Shown here: one piece after another, positions 11,725 through 19,827 of the stretch | Numbering within the stretch: position 1 is the first letter of the stretch | Layout of the letters: each line of letters opens with the position of its first letter | DNA from: an uncultured Clostridia bacterium | GTDB taxonomy: Bacteria; Bacillota; Clostridia; TANB77; CAG-508 | DNA length: 59,057 nt | NCBI GenBank assembly: GCA_944386685.1 | Contig: CALXCA010000010.1 | Span: forward strand, 1 to 59,057 | Direction: 5' to 3' | Notes under the pieces: model-generated | Seen by the model: the letters and a program-made list of their open reading frames with translations, nothing else | The model's database searches: none | What the model was told of the DNA's origin: nothing | Made by a program: the position numbers and the translations under genes

Positions 11725-12411
11725 ATGAAAAAAATTGGAAATGTATTATGGGGAGTAGTATTAATCGTTATAGGATTAATATTAGGGTTAAATGCTTTGA
11801 ACATTACACATATTAATATTTTCTTTAGCGGATGGTGGACATTATTTATTATAATTCCTTGTTTTATAGGATTATTTAATGAAAAAGATAAAACAGGAAA
11901 CATAATAGGATTATTTATTGGAATTGTATTATTATTATGTGCTCAAAATTTGTTAAGGTTTGATATTGTCTGGAAATTAGCATTACCAACAATTTTAGTA
12001 ATAATAGGAATATCTATTATATTTAAAAATAGCTTAAACAGTAAATTTAATAATGAAATAGAAAAAATAAATCAAATTTCAAATAAAGATAGTGAATATT
12101 GTTCTACATTTTCTAGTCAAGATATAGGCTTTGAAAACCAAGAATTTAAAGGAGCTAATTTAACAGCAGTATTTGGTGGAGTAAAATGTGACTTAAGAAA
12201 ATCAATAATTAATGAAGATCAAGTTGTTAATTGTTCTGCAATTTTTGGAAGTATAGAAATAATTCCGTCTGAAGAAATTAATATAAAAGTAAAATCTAAC
12301 TCTATTTTTGGTGGAGTATCTAATGAAAGAAAAAATAAAGAAATAAATAAAGAATTAAAAACAGTATATATTAATGCATTCTGTTTATTTGGAGGTGTTA
12401 GTATAAAATGA
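11725..12411 (+). CDS. LiaF-like membrane protein (LiaF transmembrane domain plus LiaF/DUF2154 C-domain)
   Basis: A 228-aa envelope protein. The N-terminal ~110 residues form four hydrophobic helices in the LiaF-TM pattern (LWGVVLIVIGLILGLNAL, WWTLFIIIPCFIGL). The C-terminal part has the repeated FGGV/FGS turns of the cell-wall-active-antibiotic response domain (AVFGGVKCDLR, AIFGSIEIIP, SIFGGVSN, LFGGVSIK). In Bacillus LiaF restrains the LiaRS envelope-stress system, but no liaRS is visible here. It is translationally coupled to the next gene by an ATGA overlap. Confidence 0.82.
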   Translation: MKKIGNVLWGVVLIVIGLILGLNALNITHINIFFSGWWTLFIIIPCFIGLFNEKDKTGNIIGLFIGIVLLLCAQNLLRFDIVWKLALPTILVIIGISIIFKNSLNSKFNNEIEKINQISNKDSEYCSTFSSQDIGFENQEFKGANLTAVFGGVKCDLRKSIINEDQVVNCSAIFGSIEIIPSEEINIKVKSNSIFGGVSNERKNKEINKELKTVYINAFCLFGGVSIK

Positions 12412-13283
12412 CATTTTGGCAAAAAGTAATTAAATATTTAGCAATTGCTTTAGCAATATTTTTAATTGTAAATATTATTGGGGCAATATTATCTATTATA
12501 GGAATAATTGGAGGAATTGCTTTTTTTACTAATACTATAACAGATGTAAAAGAAGAAATAGTTCAAGAATCTCCTGAATATTTAAAACAACCTGAAGTTA
12601 TAGCAGATAACATTAATATAGAAGATATTGTGAAATTTGAGATTGAAGTAAAATATTCAAATTTAGAAATAAAAAAAGGAGATTTTAAAGTTGAGAGCAA
12701 TGACACAAATGTAAAATGTACGCAAAAAGGAAATGAATTAATAGTTAAAGAAACAGGAAATAATTGGCTTAGAAATAAAGAAGGTAATAAAGTTATAATA
12801 TATATTCCTGAAAATAAAGAGTTTAACGAAATAGAAATAGATACAGGAGCAGGAAATATTGAAATAGAAAGTTTAAATACAAAAGATTTATCATTTAGTA
12901 TTGGAGCTGGAAAAGTTGAAATAAACAATTTAAAAGTTACAAATGAAGCAGAAATTGATGGAGGGGCAGGAAAAGTAGATATATTATCTGGTGAAATATG
13001 TAATTTAAATTTAGACATGGGAATTGGCGAATTTAATGTATGTACAAAATTATTAGGAAATAATGATATTGAACAAGGAATGGGAAAATTAACTATTAAA
13101 TTAACAGATTCCCAAGAAAATTACACAATTAGAACAAGAAAAGGAATGGGATCAATTACAATTGATGGTAAAGAAGCACAAAACAATTCAATATATGGAA
13201 ATGGACAAAATATATTAAATATAGAAGGTGGAATGGGAGCAATAGAAATTACTACAAATAATGAATTAAATCAATATATTTAA
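12408..13283 (+). CDS. DUF4097-family beta-strand repeat envelope protein
   Basis: A 291-aa protein with one or two N-terminal hydrophobic helices (about residues 8-45), then a right-handed beta-solenoid-like domain with repeated short strands: IDTGAGNIEIESL, SIGAGKVEINNL, IDGGAGKVDIL, LDMGIGEFNV and IEGGMGAIEI. This pattern is that of DUF4097/adhesin-like bactofilin-related repeats that often accompany LiaF/PspC-type proteins. It overlaps the LiaF-like gene by 4 bp (ATGA), so the two are cotranslated and probably act together at the membrane under envelope stress (inference). Confidence 0.8.
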   Translation: MTFWQKVIKYLAIALAIFLIVNIIGAILSIIGIIGGIAFFTNTITDVKEEIVQESPEYLKQPEVIADNINIEDIVKFEIEVKYSNLEIKKGDFKVESNDTNVKCTQKGNELIVKETGNNWLRNKEGNKVIIYIPENKEFNEIEIDTGAGNIEIESLNTKDLSFSIGAGKVEINNLKVTNEAEIDGGAGKVDILSGEICNLNLDMGIGEFNVCTKLLGNNDIEQGMGKLTIKLTDSQENYTIRTRKGMGSITIDGKEAQNNSIYGNGQNILNIEGGMGAIEITTNNELNQYI

Positions 13284-13296
13284 AATATTTGTTGTT

Positions 13297-13346
13297 AGGG
13301 GCGGTCTCTATTTAACCTAGGATTATTTAGAGATTGTCTCTTTTTT
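13297..13346 (+). terminator. Rho-independent terminator of the LiaF-like/DUF4097 pair
   Basis: GGGGCGGTCTCTATTTAA pairs with TTATTTAGAGATTGTCTC around a CCTAGGA loop, followed by TTTTTT. Confidence 0.85.
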
Positions 13347-13379
13347 ACATATAAAATTGAAAGGAGAAACAGAAAATTA

Positions 13380-14531
13380 ATGAGAATTTTACATTTAGCA
13401 GATTTACATTTAGGTAAAATATTACAAGAACAACCTTTAATAGAAGACCAAAAATATATGTTAGAAGAAATAATAAAAAAAGTTCAAGAAGAAAATATAG
13501 AGATAATATTAATTTCTGGAGATATATATGATAGAAGTATACCACAAACAGATGCTGTAGATATGTTAGACTATTTTTTAAATAAATTAATAAAAGATTT
13601 AAAAAAACAAGTATTTATGATATCAGGAAATCATGATTCTAAAGAAAGACTTGGATTTGGAAATAAAATTTTTGAAAATGACGGATTATATATTTCTAGT
13701 AAATATGAAGGACAAATAAAAAAAGTAGAACTACAAGATGAATATGGTAAATTAAATATTTATTTATTACCATTTATTAAACCTGTTGAAGTAAAAAAAT
13801 ATTTTGAAGATGAAATATTAAGTTATGATGAAACAATAAAAAAAATAATAGAAAAAGAAAATATTGATGAAACACAAAGAAATATAATATTAACACATCA
13901 ATTTGTAACATGTATTGGAGAAGAAGTAGAAAGAACAGATTCTGAAACCATATCTTTAGGTGGAATAGATAATGTAGACATCTCTAATTATGATAAATTT
14001 GATTATGTGGCAATAGGTCATGTACATAGACCTCAAAGAATAGGCAGAGATACTGCAAGATATGCAGGGACAATGTTAAAATATTCTTTTTCAGAAGTAA
14101 ATCATAAAAAAACAATACCTATAATTGATTTTAAAGAAAAAGGAAATATTAATATAAAATTAGTTGAATTAACACCTTTAAGAGATATGAGAGAAATAAA
14201 AGGTCCAATTGAAGAACTAACCAAAAAAGAAAATTATAAAAATACTAATACAGAAGATTATATAAAAGCAATTATTACAAATGAAGAACCTGTTTATGAT
14301 GCAATTGGACAAATAAGAAAAGTTTATCCAAATGTATTAAAACTAGAAATTCAAAATTCAAAAAGTTCTGTTAGCCAAAATGATGAAAAGGAAAAAGAGT
14401 TGCAAAATATAAAAAATAAAAGTGAAGTAGAATTATTTAATGAATTTTATAAATTCCAAAATTATACTGAACTTAATGATGAACAGACTCAGGTAATTGA
14501 GAATATAGTTAAAGAAATAAAAGGGTATTAA
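13380..14531 (+). CDS. sbcD: Exonuclease SbcD (Mre11 family nuclease subunit)
   Basis: The Mn-dependent nuclease subunit of SbcCD, which cleaves DNA hairpins and palindromes and processes double-strand ends. The 383-aa protein has all the phosphoesterase motifs: ADLHLGK (residues 7-13), ISGDIYDRS, SGNHDSKERLG and GHVHRPQR, plus the C-terminal SbcD domain. The start has AAAGGAGA upstream. It is separated from sbcC by palindrome copy v, an odd arrangement for genes that usually overlap. Its hairpin-cleaving role bears directly on the many palindromes in this window. Confidence 0.95.
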   Translation: MRILHLADLHLGKILQEQPLIEDQKYMLEEIIKKVQEENIEIILISGDIYDRSIPQTDAVDMLDYFLNKLIKDLKKQVFMISGNHDSKERLGFGNKIFENDGLYISSKYEGQIKKVELQDEYGKLNIYLLPFIKPVEVKKYFEDEILSYDETIKKIIEKENIDETQRNIILTHQFVTCIGEEVERTDSETISLGGIDNVDISNYDKFDYVAIGHVHRPQRIGRDTARYAGTMLKYSFSEVNHKKTIPIIDFKEKGNINIKLVELTPLRDMREIKGPIEELTKKENYKNTNTEDYIKAIITNEEPVYDAIGQIRKVYPNVLKLEIQNSKSSVSQNDEKEKELQNIKNKSEVELFNEFYKFQNYTELNDEQTQVIENIVKEIKGY

Positions 14532-14560
14532 TTGTTATAATTTACAGTTAAAAATATAAA

Positions 14561-14760
14561 GAATGTTAATATATTAATATTTCATAAATTTTTCAGGTTC
14601 AATACGATATTTAAGAATTTGTAATATGATTTATTGAGCCTCTTTCACTCCGACCCTCACTTCGTGAGTACCGTGAACATCCCTCAATAAATCATAAAAC
14701 AAATTCTAAAACATCTCCTATCACATTCAAAATTTATTCAATATTAATATATTAACATTC
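14561..14760 (+). repeat. Family A palindromic element, copy v (with core, between sbcD and sbcC)
   Basis: A 200-bp element. Outer arms GAATGTTAATATATTAATAT / ATATTAATATATTAACATTC are perfectly complementary. Inner stem ATGATTTATTGAG / CTCAATAAATCAT closes the core at 14636-14686. An asymmetric internal loop carries the left box (ATAAATTTTTCAGGTTCAAT) and right box (CACATTCAAAATTTA). The core's small hairpin is CTCAC-TTC-GTGAG here instead of CTCG-TAAACT-CGAG, a paired substitution. Confidence 0.88.
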
Positions 14761-14803
14761 CATACTTAAAATTTAACAATAAATTGTAAAGAAAGGAGTG
14801 CTA

Positions 14804-17749
14804 ATGAAACCATTAAATTTAAAATTAAGTGCATTTGGACCATATAAAGATGAAATAAATATAGATTTTAAAAAATTAGGGAATAATGGAATATTTTTAA
14901 TAACAGGAGATACAGGTGCAGGAAAAACAACTATATTTGATGCTATTTCTTTTGCTTTATTCGGAGAAGTAAGTGGTTCGAACAGACAAGTTTCTTCTTT
15001 AAGAAGTGATTTTGCAAATGATGAAACAGAAACATATGTAGAACTTGAATTTTTACATAAAAATAAAAATTATAAAATAAAAAGGACACCAGCATATGAA
15101 AGAGCCAAAAAAAGAGGAGAAGGTTTAACCAAAATAAATGCAGATTGTTTTTTAGAGTTTGAGAATGCAGTTATTTCTGGTACAAAAAATGTGGATTCAA
15201 AAATAGAAGAAATATTAGGAATAAATGCGAAACAATTTAAACAAATAGCAATGCTAGCACAAGGTGAATTTTTAAAAATATTATTTGCAGAAAGTAAAGA
15301 CAGGACTGAAGTTTTTAGAAGAATTTTTGATACAGATATTTATAATCAAATATCAAAAAGATTAATGGATAAAACTAGAGTTGTTAAAACAGAATTAGAG
15401 CAATTAAAAGATTTTTTTGCAATAAATGCATCTAATATAATATGGAGTTCAAAAAATTTAGAAAATTTAAATAATAAGGAAATAGATAATAAAGACTTTG
15501 AAGACTTGACTAAAAAAGAAGTAATAGAAAATAATTTGGATTATGAAGAAATAAATAGTGAAAATTTAGAAGAAAAATATGATGATGAAACAAATAAAGA
15601 AGATGATAATATACATAAAATCTCTCCAAAAGAAGTAAATGAAAGTTTAATAGAAGATGTAATAGAAAAATTGCAAAAAGAAATAGAAATTAATAAAACT
15701 GAATTCAAAAAATATAATGAAAAAATTAAGACTTTAGAAAAAGAAATCGGAAGATTAACAGAGGAAATAAGAAAAAAGCAAGAGCAAAATAATCAGATTG
15801 ATATATATAATAAATTAGAAATTCAAAAAAAGGAATTAGAAGAAAAAAAAGAAGAAATAAAAGATAAAGAAGAAAAAGTTAAGACAAATCAAGAAATACT
15901 TAGTAAAATTTTACCTATTGAAAAAAGAGTTAAAGAAATAAATACAGAAATAAAAGAAAAGCAGGACTTATTGCAAAGTTTGAAAGAAAAAATTAGTGAA
16001 GGAGAAGAAAAAGAGAAAAAATCAAAATCAACAATAGAATCAATTGATAAATTGAAAGCTTTATTGCAAATTTATAATGAATTAATAGAAAAGAAAAATG
16101 AATTTGGAATAATAGTCAAAAAAATTGATGATATAATTAAAGAAATAGAATATGAACATGAAGCTAAAGAAAAATGCCAGAAATTAGAGGTTGATTTAGA
16201 AAAGATAACAAGAGATTTAATAACAAAAGAAATTGAATTTTATAGAGAACAAGCCGGAATTTTGGCAGAAAATTTAAAAGAAGATGAACCATGTCCTGTA
16301 TGTGGAAGCAAAAGTCATCCTTGTTTAGCAAAAAAATCTGAAAATGTTTTAACAAAAGAACAATTAGATGATTTGAGAAAAGTTGAAGAAAAAAGTAATA
16401 AAGTATTTACAGAAGCGGTAAATAAAGTTACAGAAATAGATGCTAAAATAGAAACTTTAAAAGTTGGACTAAAATTGGATTTAATAAAATATAAAGAAGA
16501 TATTAAAAATTTTTCTAAAAGTATAGAACAAAAAGAACCTATAAACAAAAATTTAGATATAAAAAATGGAAATATAGAATTAAAAAATGAGGAAATTATT
16601 GATTATAAAAAAATAATAGAAGATAAAATTTATAAAATAAATGAAGACATAAATAAAATTTATGAAGATATAAATGAGATTTATAAACAATTTTATAATA
16701 AGAAAATTAATATTGCAAAATTTGATTTTGATGTTTTTAAAAATGAAATTACAAGTAAAATTCAAAAAGAAAGAGAACAATTATTAAAAGACAAAACACA
16801 GCTAGAAGAAAATCAAAAGCAATTTAATATGTTGGAAAAAAAGCAGAAACAAGAGCAAAAAGAATATAGCAAAGTTTTAAAACAATTAGGTTTTGAAAGT
16901 GAAGAAACATATAAAAATCTTGTACTTGACGAAAAACAACTAAATAAAATAAAAAAAGAAATTGACCAATATCAAAAAGATTTAACTATTAATAATACAA
17001 GAATAGAAGAAATAAAGAAAAAAGTAAAAGATTTTAATAAAATAGACTTAACAGAACAAGATAAAGAATTAGTTGAAAAACAAAATGTTTTAAAAAATGC
17101 AAGAAAAATATTAATGGAACAAAATACAAATTTAAGTAATAATGAAAAAATTCTAAAAGATTTAATTAAAAATTCTATAAATTTAAAATCAAAAATAAAA
17201 GAATATACTTTATTAGATGATTTATCAAGAACTGCTAATGGAACAATTTACGGTAAAAGAAGAATAGAATTTGAACAATTTGTACAAGCTTCATATTTTG
17301 AATTAGTAATTTTAGAGGCTAATAAAAGATTAGCCAAAATGACTGATAATAGATTTGTTTTAGTAAGAAAAGAAAATTCAGATAAAGTTTATGATAAAAT
17401 TGGATTAGAATTGGAAGTTATAGATAATTATAGTGGTAAAAAAAGAGATGTAAAATCTTTGTCTGGTGGAGAAGCATTTAAAGCAACACTTTCTCTATCT
17501 CTTGGCCTTTCTGATGTAATTCAAAGTTATTCTGGAGGAATTGTTGTAGATACTATGTTTATTGATGAAGGTTTTGGCTCTTTAGATGATGAATCTAGAG
17601 ACCAAGCTATTAATACTTTATTACAATTAACAGATACTAATAAATTGATTGGAATTATTAGTCATGTTACAGAACTTAAAGAGTGTATTGATAAAAAAAT
17701 AATTGTTACAAAATCTCAACAAGGAAGTAGTATTAAAGTTGAAATTTAA
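14804..17749 (+). CDS. sbcC: Exonuclease SbcC (Rad50-like ATPase subunit)
   Basis: The ATPase/coiled-coil partner of SbcD. Walker A GDTGAGKT is at residues 35-42, the Q-loop is near QIAMLAQGEFLKIL, and long heptad coils flank the zinc hook CPVCGSKSHPC (about residue 497). The signature LSGGEAFKATLSLSLG is near 885 and Walker B TMFIDEGFGSLDDES near 917. I start at ATG 14804 (981 aa) because AAAGGAG lies six bases upstream; the GTG at 14798 overlaps that ribosome-binding site. A very acidic, Asn-rich stretch (about residues 205-285) before the first coil looks like a lineage-specific insertion. Confidence 0.95.
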   Translation: MKPLNLKLSAFGPYKDEINIDFKKLGNNGIFLITGDTGAGKTTIFDAISFALFGEVSGSNRQVSSLRSDFANDETETYVELEFLHKNKNYKIKRTPAYERAKKRGEGLTKINADCFLEFENAVISGTKNVDSKIEEILGINAKQFKQIAMLAQGEFLKILFAESKDRTEVFRRIFDTDIYNQISKRLMDKTRVVKTELEQLKDFFAINASNIIWSSKNLENLNNKEIDNKDFEDLTKKEVIENNLDYEEINSENLEEKYDDETNKEDDNIHKISPKEVNESLIEDVIEKLQKEIEINKTEFKKYNEKIKTLEKEIGRLTEEIRKKQEQNNQIDIYNKLEIQKKELEEKKEEIKDKEEKVKTNQEILSKILPIEKRVKEINTEIKEKQDLLQSLKEKISEGEEKEKKSKSTIESIDKLKALLQIYNELIEKKNEFGIIVKKIDDIIKEIEYEHEAKEKCQKLEVDLEKITRDLITKEIEFYREQAGILAENLKEDEPCPVCGSKSHPCLAKKSENVLTKEQLDDLRKVEEKSNKVFTEAVNKVTEIDAKIETLKVGLKLDLIKYKEDIKNFSKSIEQKEPINKNLDIKNGNIELKNEEIIDYKKIIEDKIYKINEDINKIYEDINEIYKQFYNKKINIAKFDFDVFKNEITSKIQKEREQLLKDKTQLEENQKQFNMLEKKQKQEQKEYSKVLKQLGFESEETYKNLVLDEKQLNKIKKEIDQYQKDLTINNTRIEEIKKKVKDFNKIDLTEQDKELVEKQNVLKNARKILMEQNTNLSNNEKILKDLIKNSINLKSKIKEYTLLDDLSRTANGTIYGKRRIEFEQFVQASYFELVILEANKRLAKMTDNRFVLVRKENSDKVYDKIGLELEVIDNYSGKKRDVKSLSGGEAFKATLSLSLGLSDVIQSYSGGIVVDTMFIDEGFGSLDDESRDQAINTLLQLTDTNKLIGIISHVTELKECIDKKIIVTKSQQGSSIKVEI

Positions 17750-17775
17750 TATTCAAATTTGTACAAGATTATGAT
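17750..17775. repeat. Left copy of the 26-bp direct repeat flanking the toxin-antitoxin module
   Basis: TATTCAAATTTGTACAAG, then A, then TTATGAT, starting at the base after the sbcC stop. It recurs at 18591-18616 with one mismatch (A to C), 841 bp away. Confidence 0.8.
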
Positions 17776-17853
17776 TAAAATTTATATTTTGAATGTAGAG
17801 TTTGTGAATTTAATAAATAACATGATAAAAATTATTTGATAATAAATTATATT

Positions 17854-18171
17854 TTAAAATAATAATTTTGAGTATTGTGAAAAATATGTAGAATGAAGAT
17901 TTTTCCGAGTATCTTTTTTGATTTCATAAATTACAATAAAATTTTTTATTTGAAACTTTCGCAAATTTATAGATATAGAATTTTTAGATTTAACCAATTT
18001 ATGCCTTTCTGGCATAAATTGGAGAGAAAAAATTTTGTTAATAATTTCTTCGTAAAGTTTTTTGGCAATGGATGGTTCTTTTAAATTATATTTAATATAA
18101 TAAATAATTTCATTTAATTCTTCTTTAAAGGTTGTTGTAAGAAAAATTGTATATTTTTTATTTAAAGTCAT
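17854..18171 (-). CDS. RelE/ParE-family toxin with frameshifted C-terminus
   Basis: A 105-aa ORF whose start (ATG within the antitoxin's last codons, at 18171) overlaps the antitoxin by 14 bp, the usual order and coupling of a type II module. The body matches ParE/RelE toxins: FKEELNEIIYYIKYNL, AKKLYEEIINKI, LQFMPERH, LRKFQIKNFIVIYEI. The final ~17 residues (NLHSTYFSQYSKLLF) do not fit. Removing one A from the A5 run at ~17901-17905 gives KIFILHIFHNTQNYYFKI and a stop at 17847, which resembles the family's usual HIFHGRxNY tail. I infer a one-base insertion that probably inactivates the toxin, unless it is a sequencing error. Confidence 0.75.
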   Translation of the reverse strand: MTLNKKYTIFLTTTFKEELNEIIYYIKYNLKEPSIAKKLYEEIINKIFSLQFMPERHKLVKSKNSISINLRKFQIKNFIVIYEIKKDTRKNLHSTYFSQYSKLLF

Positions 18172-18508
18172 ATTTTTCCTCCATTTCTGAACAAAATTCC
18201 TCAATAGTTTGATAATTTCCATTTTCAACATCATCAAGAGCTTTTTGGATTTTCTTGAAAAAATCCTTTTGAAATTCTTCAAAAGTTGAATAATATTTTT
18301 CGAAATGTTTTGATATAAGTTTATTAATTTTTTCTTCTTCATCTATTTGTGATTTCTTAATAATATTTTCATATGTTTCATCACATAAAACAACTAAATC
18401 ATTTGTTCCATTTTTTGTAATATAAATAGGCTGTTTTGTTTCGTGACAAATTCTTGATATTTCATTATAATTATTTCTTAAGTCAGCACATGGTCTGATT
18501 AAAGCCAT
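18158..18508 (-). CDS. Phd/YefM-family antitoxin
   Basis: A 116-aa antitoxin. The N-terminal Phd/YefM DNA-binding fold is clear (IRPCADLRNNYNEISRICHE, PIYITKNGTNDLVVL, ETYENI), followed by a long charged helix that would wrap the toxin. I start at ATG 18508 because AGGAGGTG lies 7-8 bases upstream; a longer in-frame start at 18538 would include that site. Such antitoxins repress their own promoter, which should lie just upstream (18540-18590). The module is on the minus strand between plus-strand genes, consistent with insertion. Confidence 0.85.
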   Translation of the reverse strand: MALIRPCADLRNNYNEISRICHETKQPIYITKNGTNDLVVLCDETYENIIKKSQIDEEEKINKLISKHFEKYYSTFEEFQKDFFKKIQKALDDVENGNYQTIEEFCSEMEEKYDFK

Positions 18509-18590
18509 AAAAATACACCTCCTAAAAAATATATGCAAATTATATCACAATTATGATACGAATACAATATAAAATAAAAAATTTTTACTT

Positions 18591-18616
18591 TATTCAAATT
18601 TGTACAAGCTTATGAT
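18591..18616. repeat. Right copy of the 26-bp direct repeat flanking the toxin-antitoxin module
   Basis: TATTCAAATTTGTACAAG, then C, then TTATGAT; 25 of 26 bases match 17750-17775. Confidence 0.8.
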
Positions 18617-18715
18617 AAAAACTTTTAATTTATGGTCAGGCACTTTTATTTTTTTACTACATATAATTTTGTATGTGAAGAATTATTAGAATTCTTCTTT
18701 TGATTGGAGGTTTTT

Positions 18716-19417
18716 ATGTTTCCCTCACTTTGTTTAAATGGATTTTTTCAATTTTTACAAACAGCAGTATTTGTTGTTGGTTACATATCTGGAACAAATT
18801 TATTCCCAGAACCATTAAGCACAGAAGAAGAAAAATTATATCTTGAAAGATTAAGTACAGGTGATGAAGAAGCTCGTAATATTTTAATAGAACATAATTT
18901 AAGACTTGTTGCACATGTTTGCAAAAAATATAGTAATTCTAATGTTGACCAAGATGATTTAATATCAATAGGAACTATTGGGCTAATTAAAGGAATAAAT
19001 AATTTTAAAACAGAAAAAGGAGCAAGATTATCTACATATGTATCTAGATGTATAGATAATGAAATATTAATGTATTTTAGAGCTACAAAAAAATTAAATG
19101 CAGAAGTTTTCTTAGATGAACCAATTGGTAAAGACAAAGATGATAATTGCATAACTTTACAAGAAGTTCTAGAAAATGATGAACGTAGTGTAGAAGACGC
19201 TGTAGATTTAAAAATGAAAGTAAAACTTTTATATGAAAAAATGAAATCTATTTTAAAAGATAGAGAACGTACTATTATAGAATTAAGATTTGGGCTTGAT
19301 GGGAATAAGCCAAAAACTCAAATAGAAATTGCTAAAAAATTAGGAATTTCTCGTTCATATGTATCTAGAATAGAAACAAAAGCAATTAATAAATTAGCTA
19401 AAGAGATTAAACAGTAA
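18716..19417 (+). CDS. sigK: Sporulation mother-cell sigma factor SigK (pro-form)
   Basis: RNA polymerase sigma factor of the late mother cell. It is 233 aa from the ATG at 18716, which follows TGGAGG by five bases; a TTG at 18704 would overlap the site. The hydrophobic N-terminus (residues ~1-25, FFQFLQTAVFVVGYISG) resembles the pro-sequence cleaved by SpoIVFB. Region 2 (HNLRLVAHVCKKY, DLISIGTIGLIKGI, STYVSRCIDNEILMYFR) and region 4 (LKDRERTIIELRFGL, TQIEIAKKLGISRSYVSRIE) are complete. The gene is contiguous, with no skin-type interruption. No other sporulation gene lies in the window. Confidence 0.93.
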   Translation: MFPSLCLNGFFQFLQTAVFVVGYISGTNLFPEPLSTEEEKLYLERLSTGDEEARNILIEHNLRLVAHVCKKYSNSNVDQDDLISIGTIGLIKGINNFKTEKGARLSTYVSRCIDNEILMYFRATKKLNAEVFLDEPIGKDKDDNCITLQEVLENDERSVEDAVDLKMKVKLLYEKMKSILKDRERTIIELRFGLDGNKPKTQIEIAKKLGISRSYVSRIETKAINKLAKEIKQ

Positions 19418-19438
19418 TTGTAAAAATGTGATAAAGTT

Positions 19439-19663
19439 CCAGTTCAGTAGGAAATTTTGATATATTAATAATTGCATAAATTTTTCGACTCAATACGGAA
19501 ATATAAGAATTTCTAAAATAATTTTATGGTACCCTTTCACTTAGTCCTCGCAACGCTCGACGCGAACATTTTCCATAAAATTAATTTAAGAAATTCTAAA
19601 TTTCCTCCAATCGTATTCAAAATTTACTTATTATTAATATATCAAAATTTCCTACTGAACTGG
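19439..19663 (+). repeat. Family A palindromic element, copy vi (variant core)
   Basis: A 225-bp element. The outer arms, CCAGTTCAGTAGGAAATTTT and AAAATTTCCTACTGAACTGG, are perfectly complementary over 20 bp and continue through TGATATATTAATAA. Left box ATAAATTTTTCGACTCAATA; right box CGTATTCAAAATTTA. The apex retains CTTTCACT at its start and GCGAACAT at its end but has a diverged centre (CCTCGCAACGCTCGACG). The right half is nearly identical to copy i at the window start. Confidence 0.85.
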
Positions 19664-19728
19664 AAGGTGATAAAATTATTTGTTTTAAATTATATAGACA
19701 AAATTTAAAGAATATTGTAGAATAGGTT

Positions 19729-19775
19729 ACATAGGAAATTAGAATAAGCAGAAGTGGTTTCTCCGTTTCCTATGT
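19729..19775 (+). promoter_or_regulatory. Hairpin upstream of the RNA methyltransferase gene
   Basis: ACATAGGAAA (19729-19738) pairs perfectly with TTTCCTATGT (19766-19775). The 27-nt apex contains AGAA/TTCT. No T-run follows, so it is more likely a leader structure or a short palindrome than a terminator. Confidence 0.45.
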
Positions 19776-19827
19776 TTATTATAATGTCAAACAAAAAAGT
19801 AATAATAGTTAAGGAATGAGATTAATT

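Noticed and set aside
14798..17749. GTG start for SbcC at 14798
   Set aside because: The GTG overlaps the AAAGGAG site; ATG 14804 has proper spacing.
19526..19708. 60-aa plus-strand ORF
   Set aside because: It lies within family A copy vi and has no ribosome-binding site or similarity; the palindrome explains the sequence.
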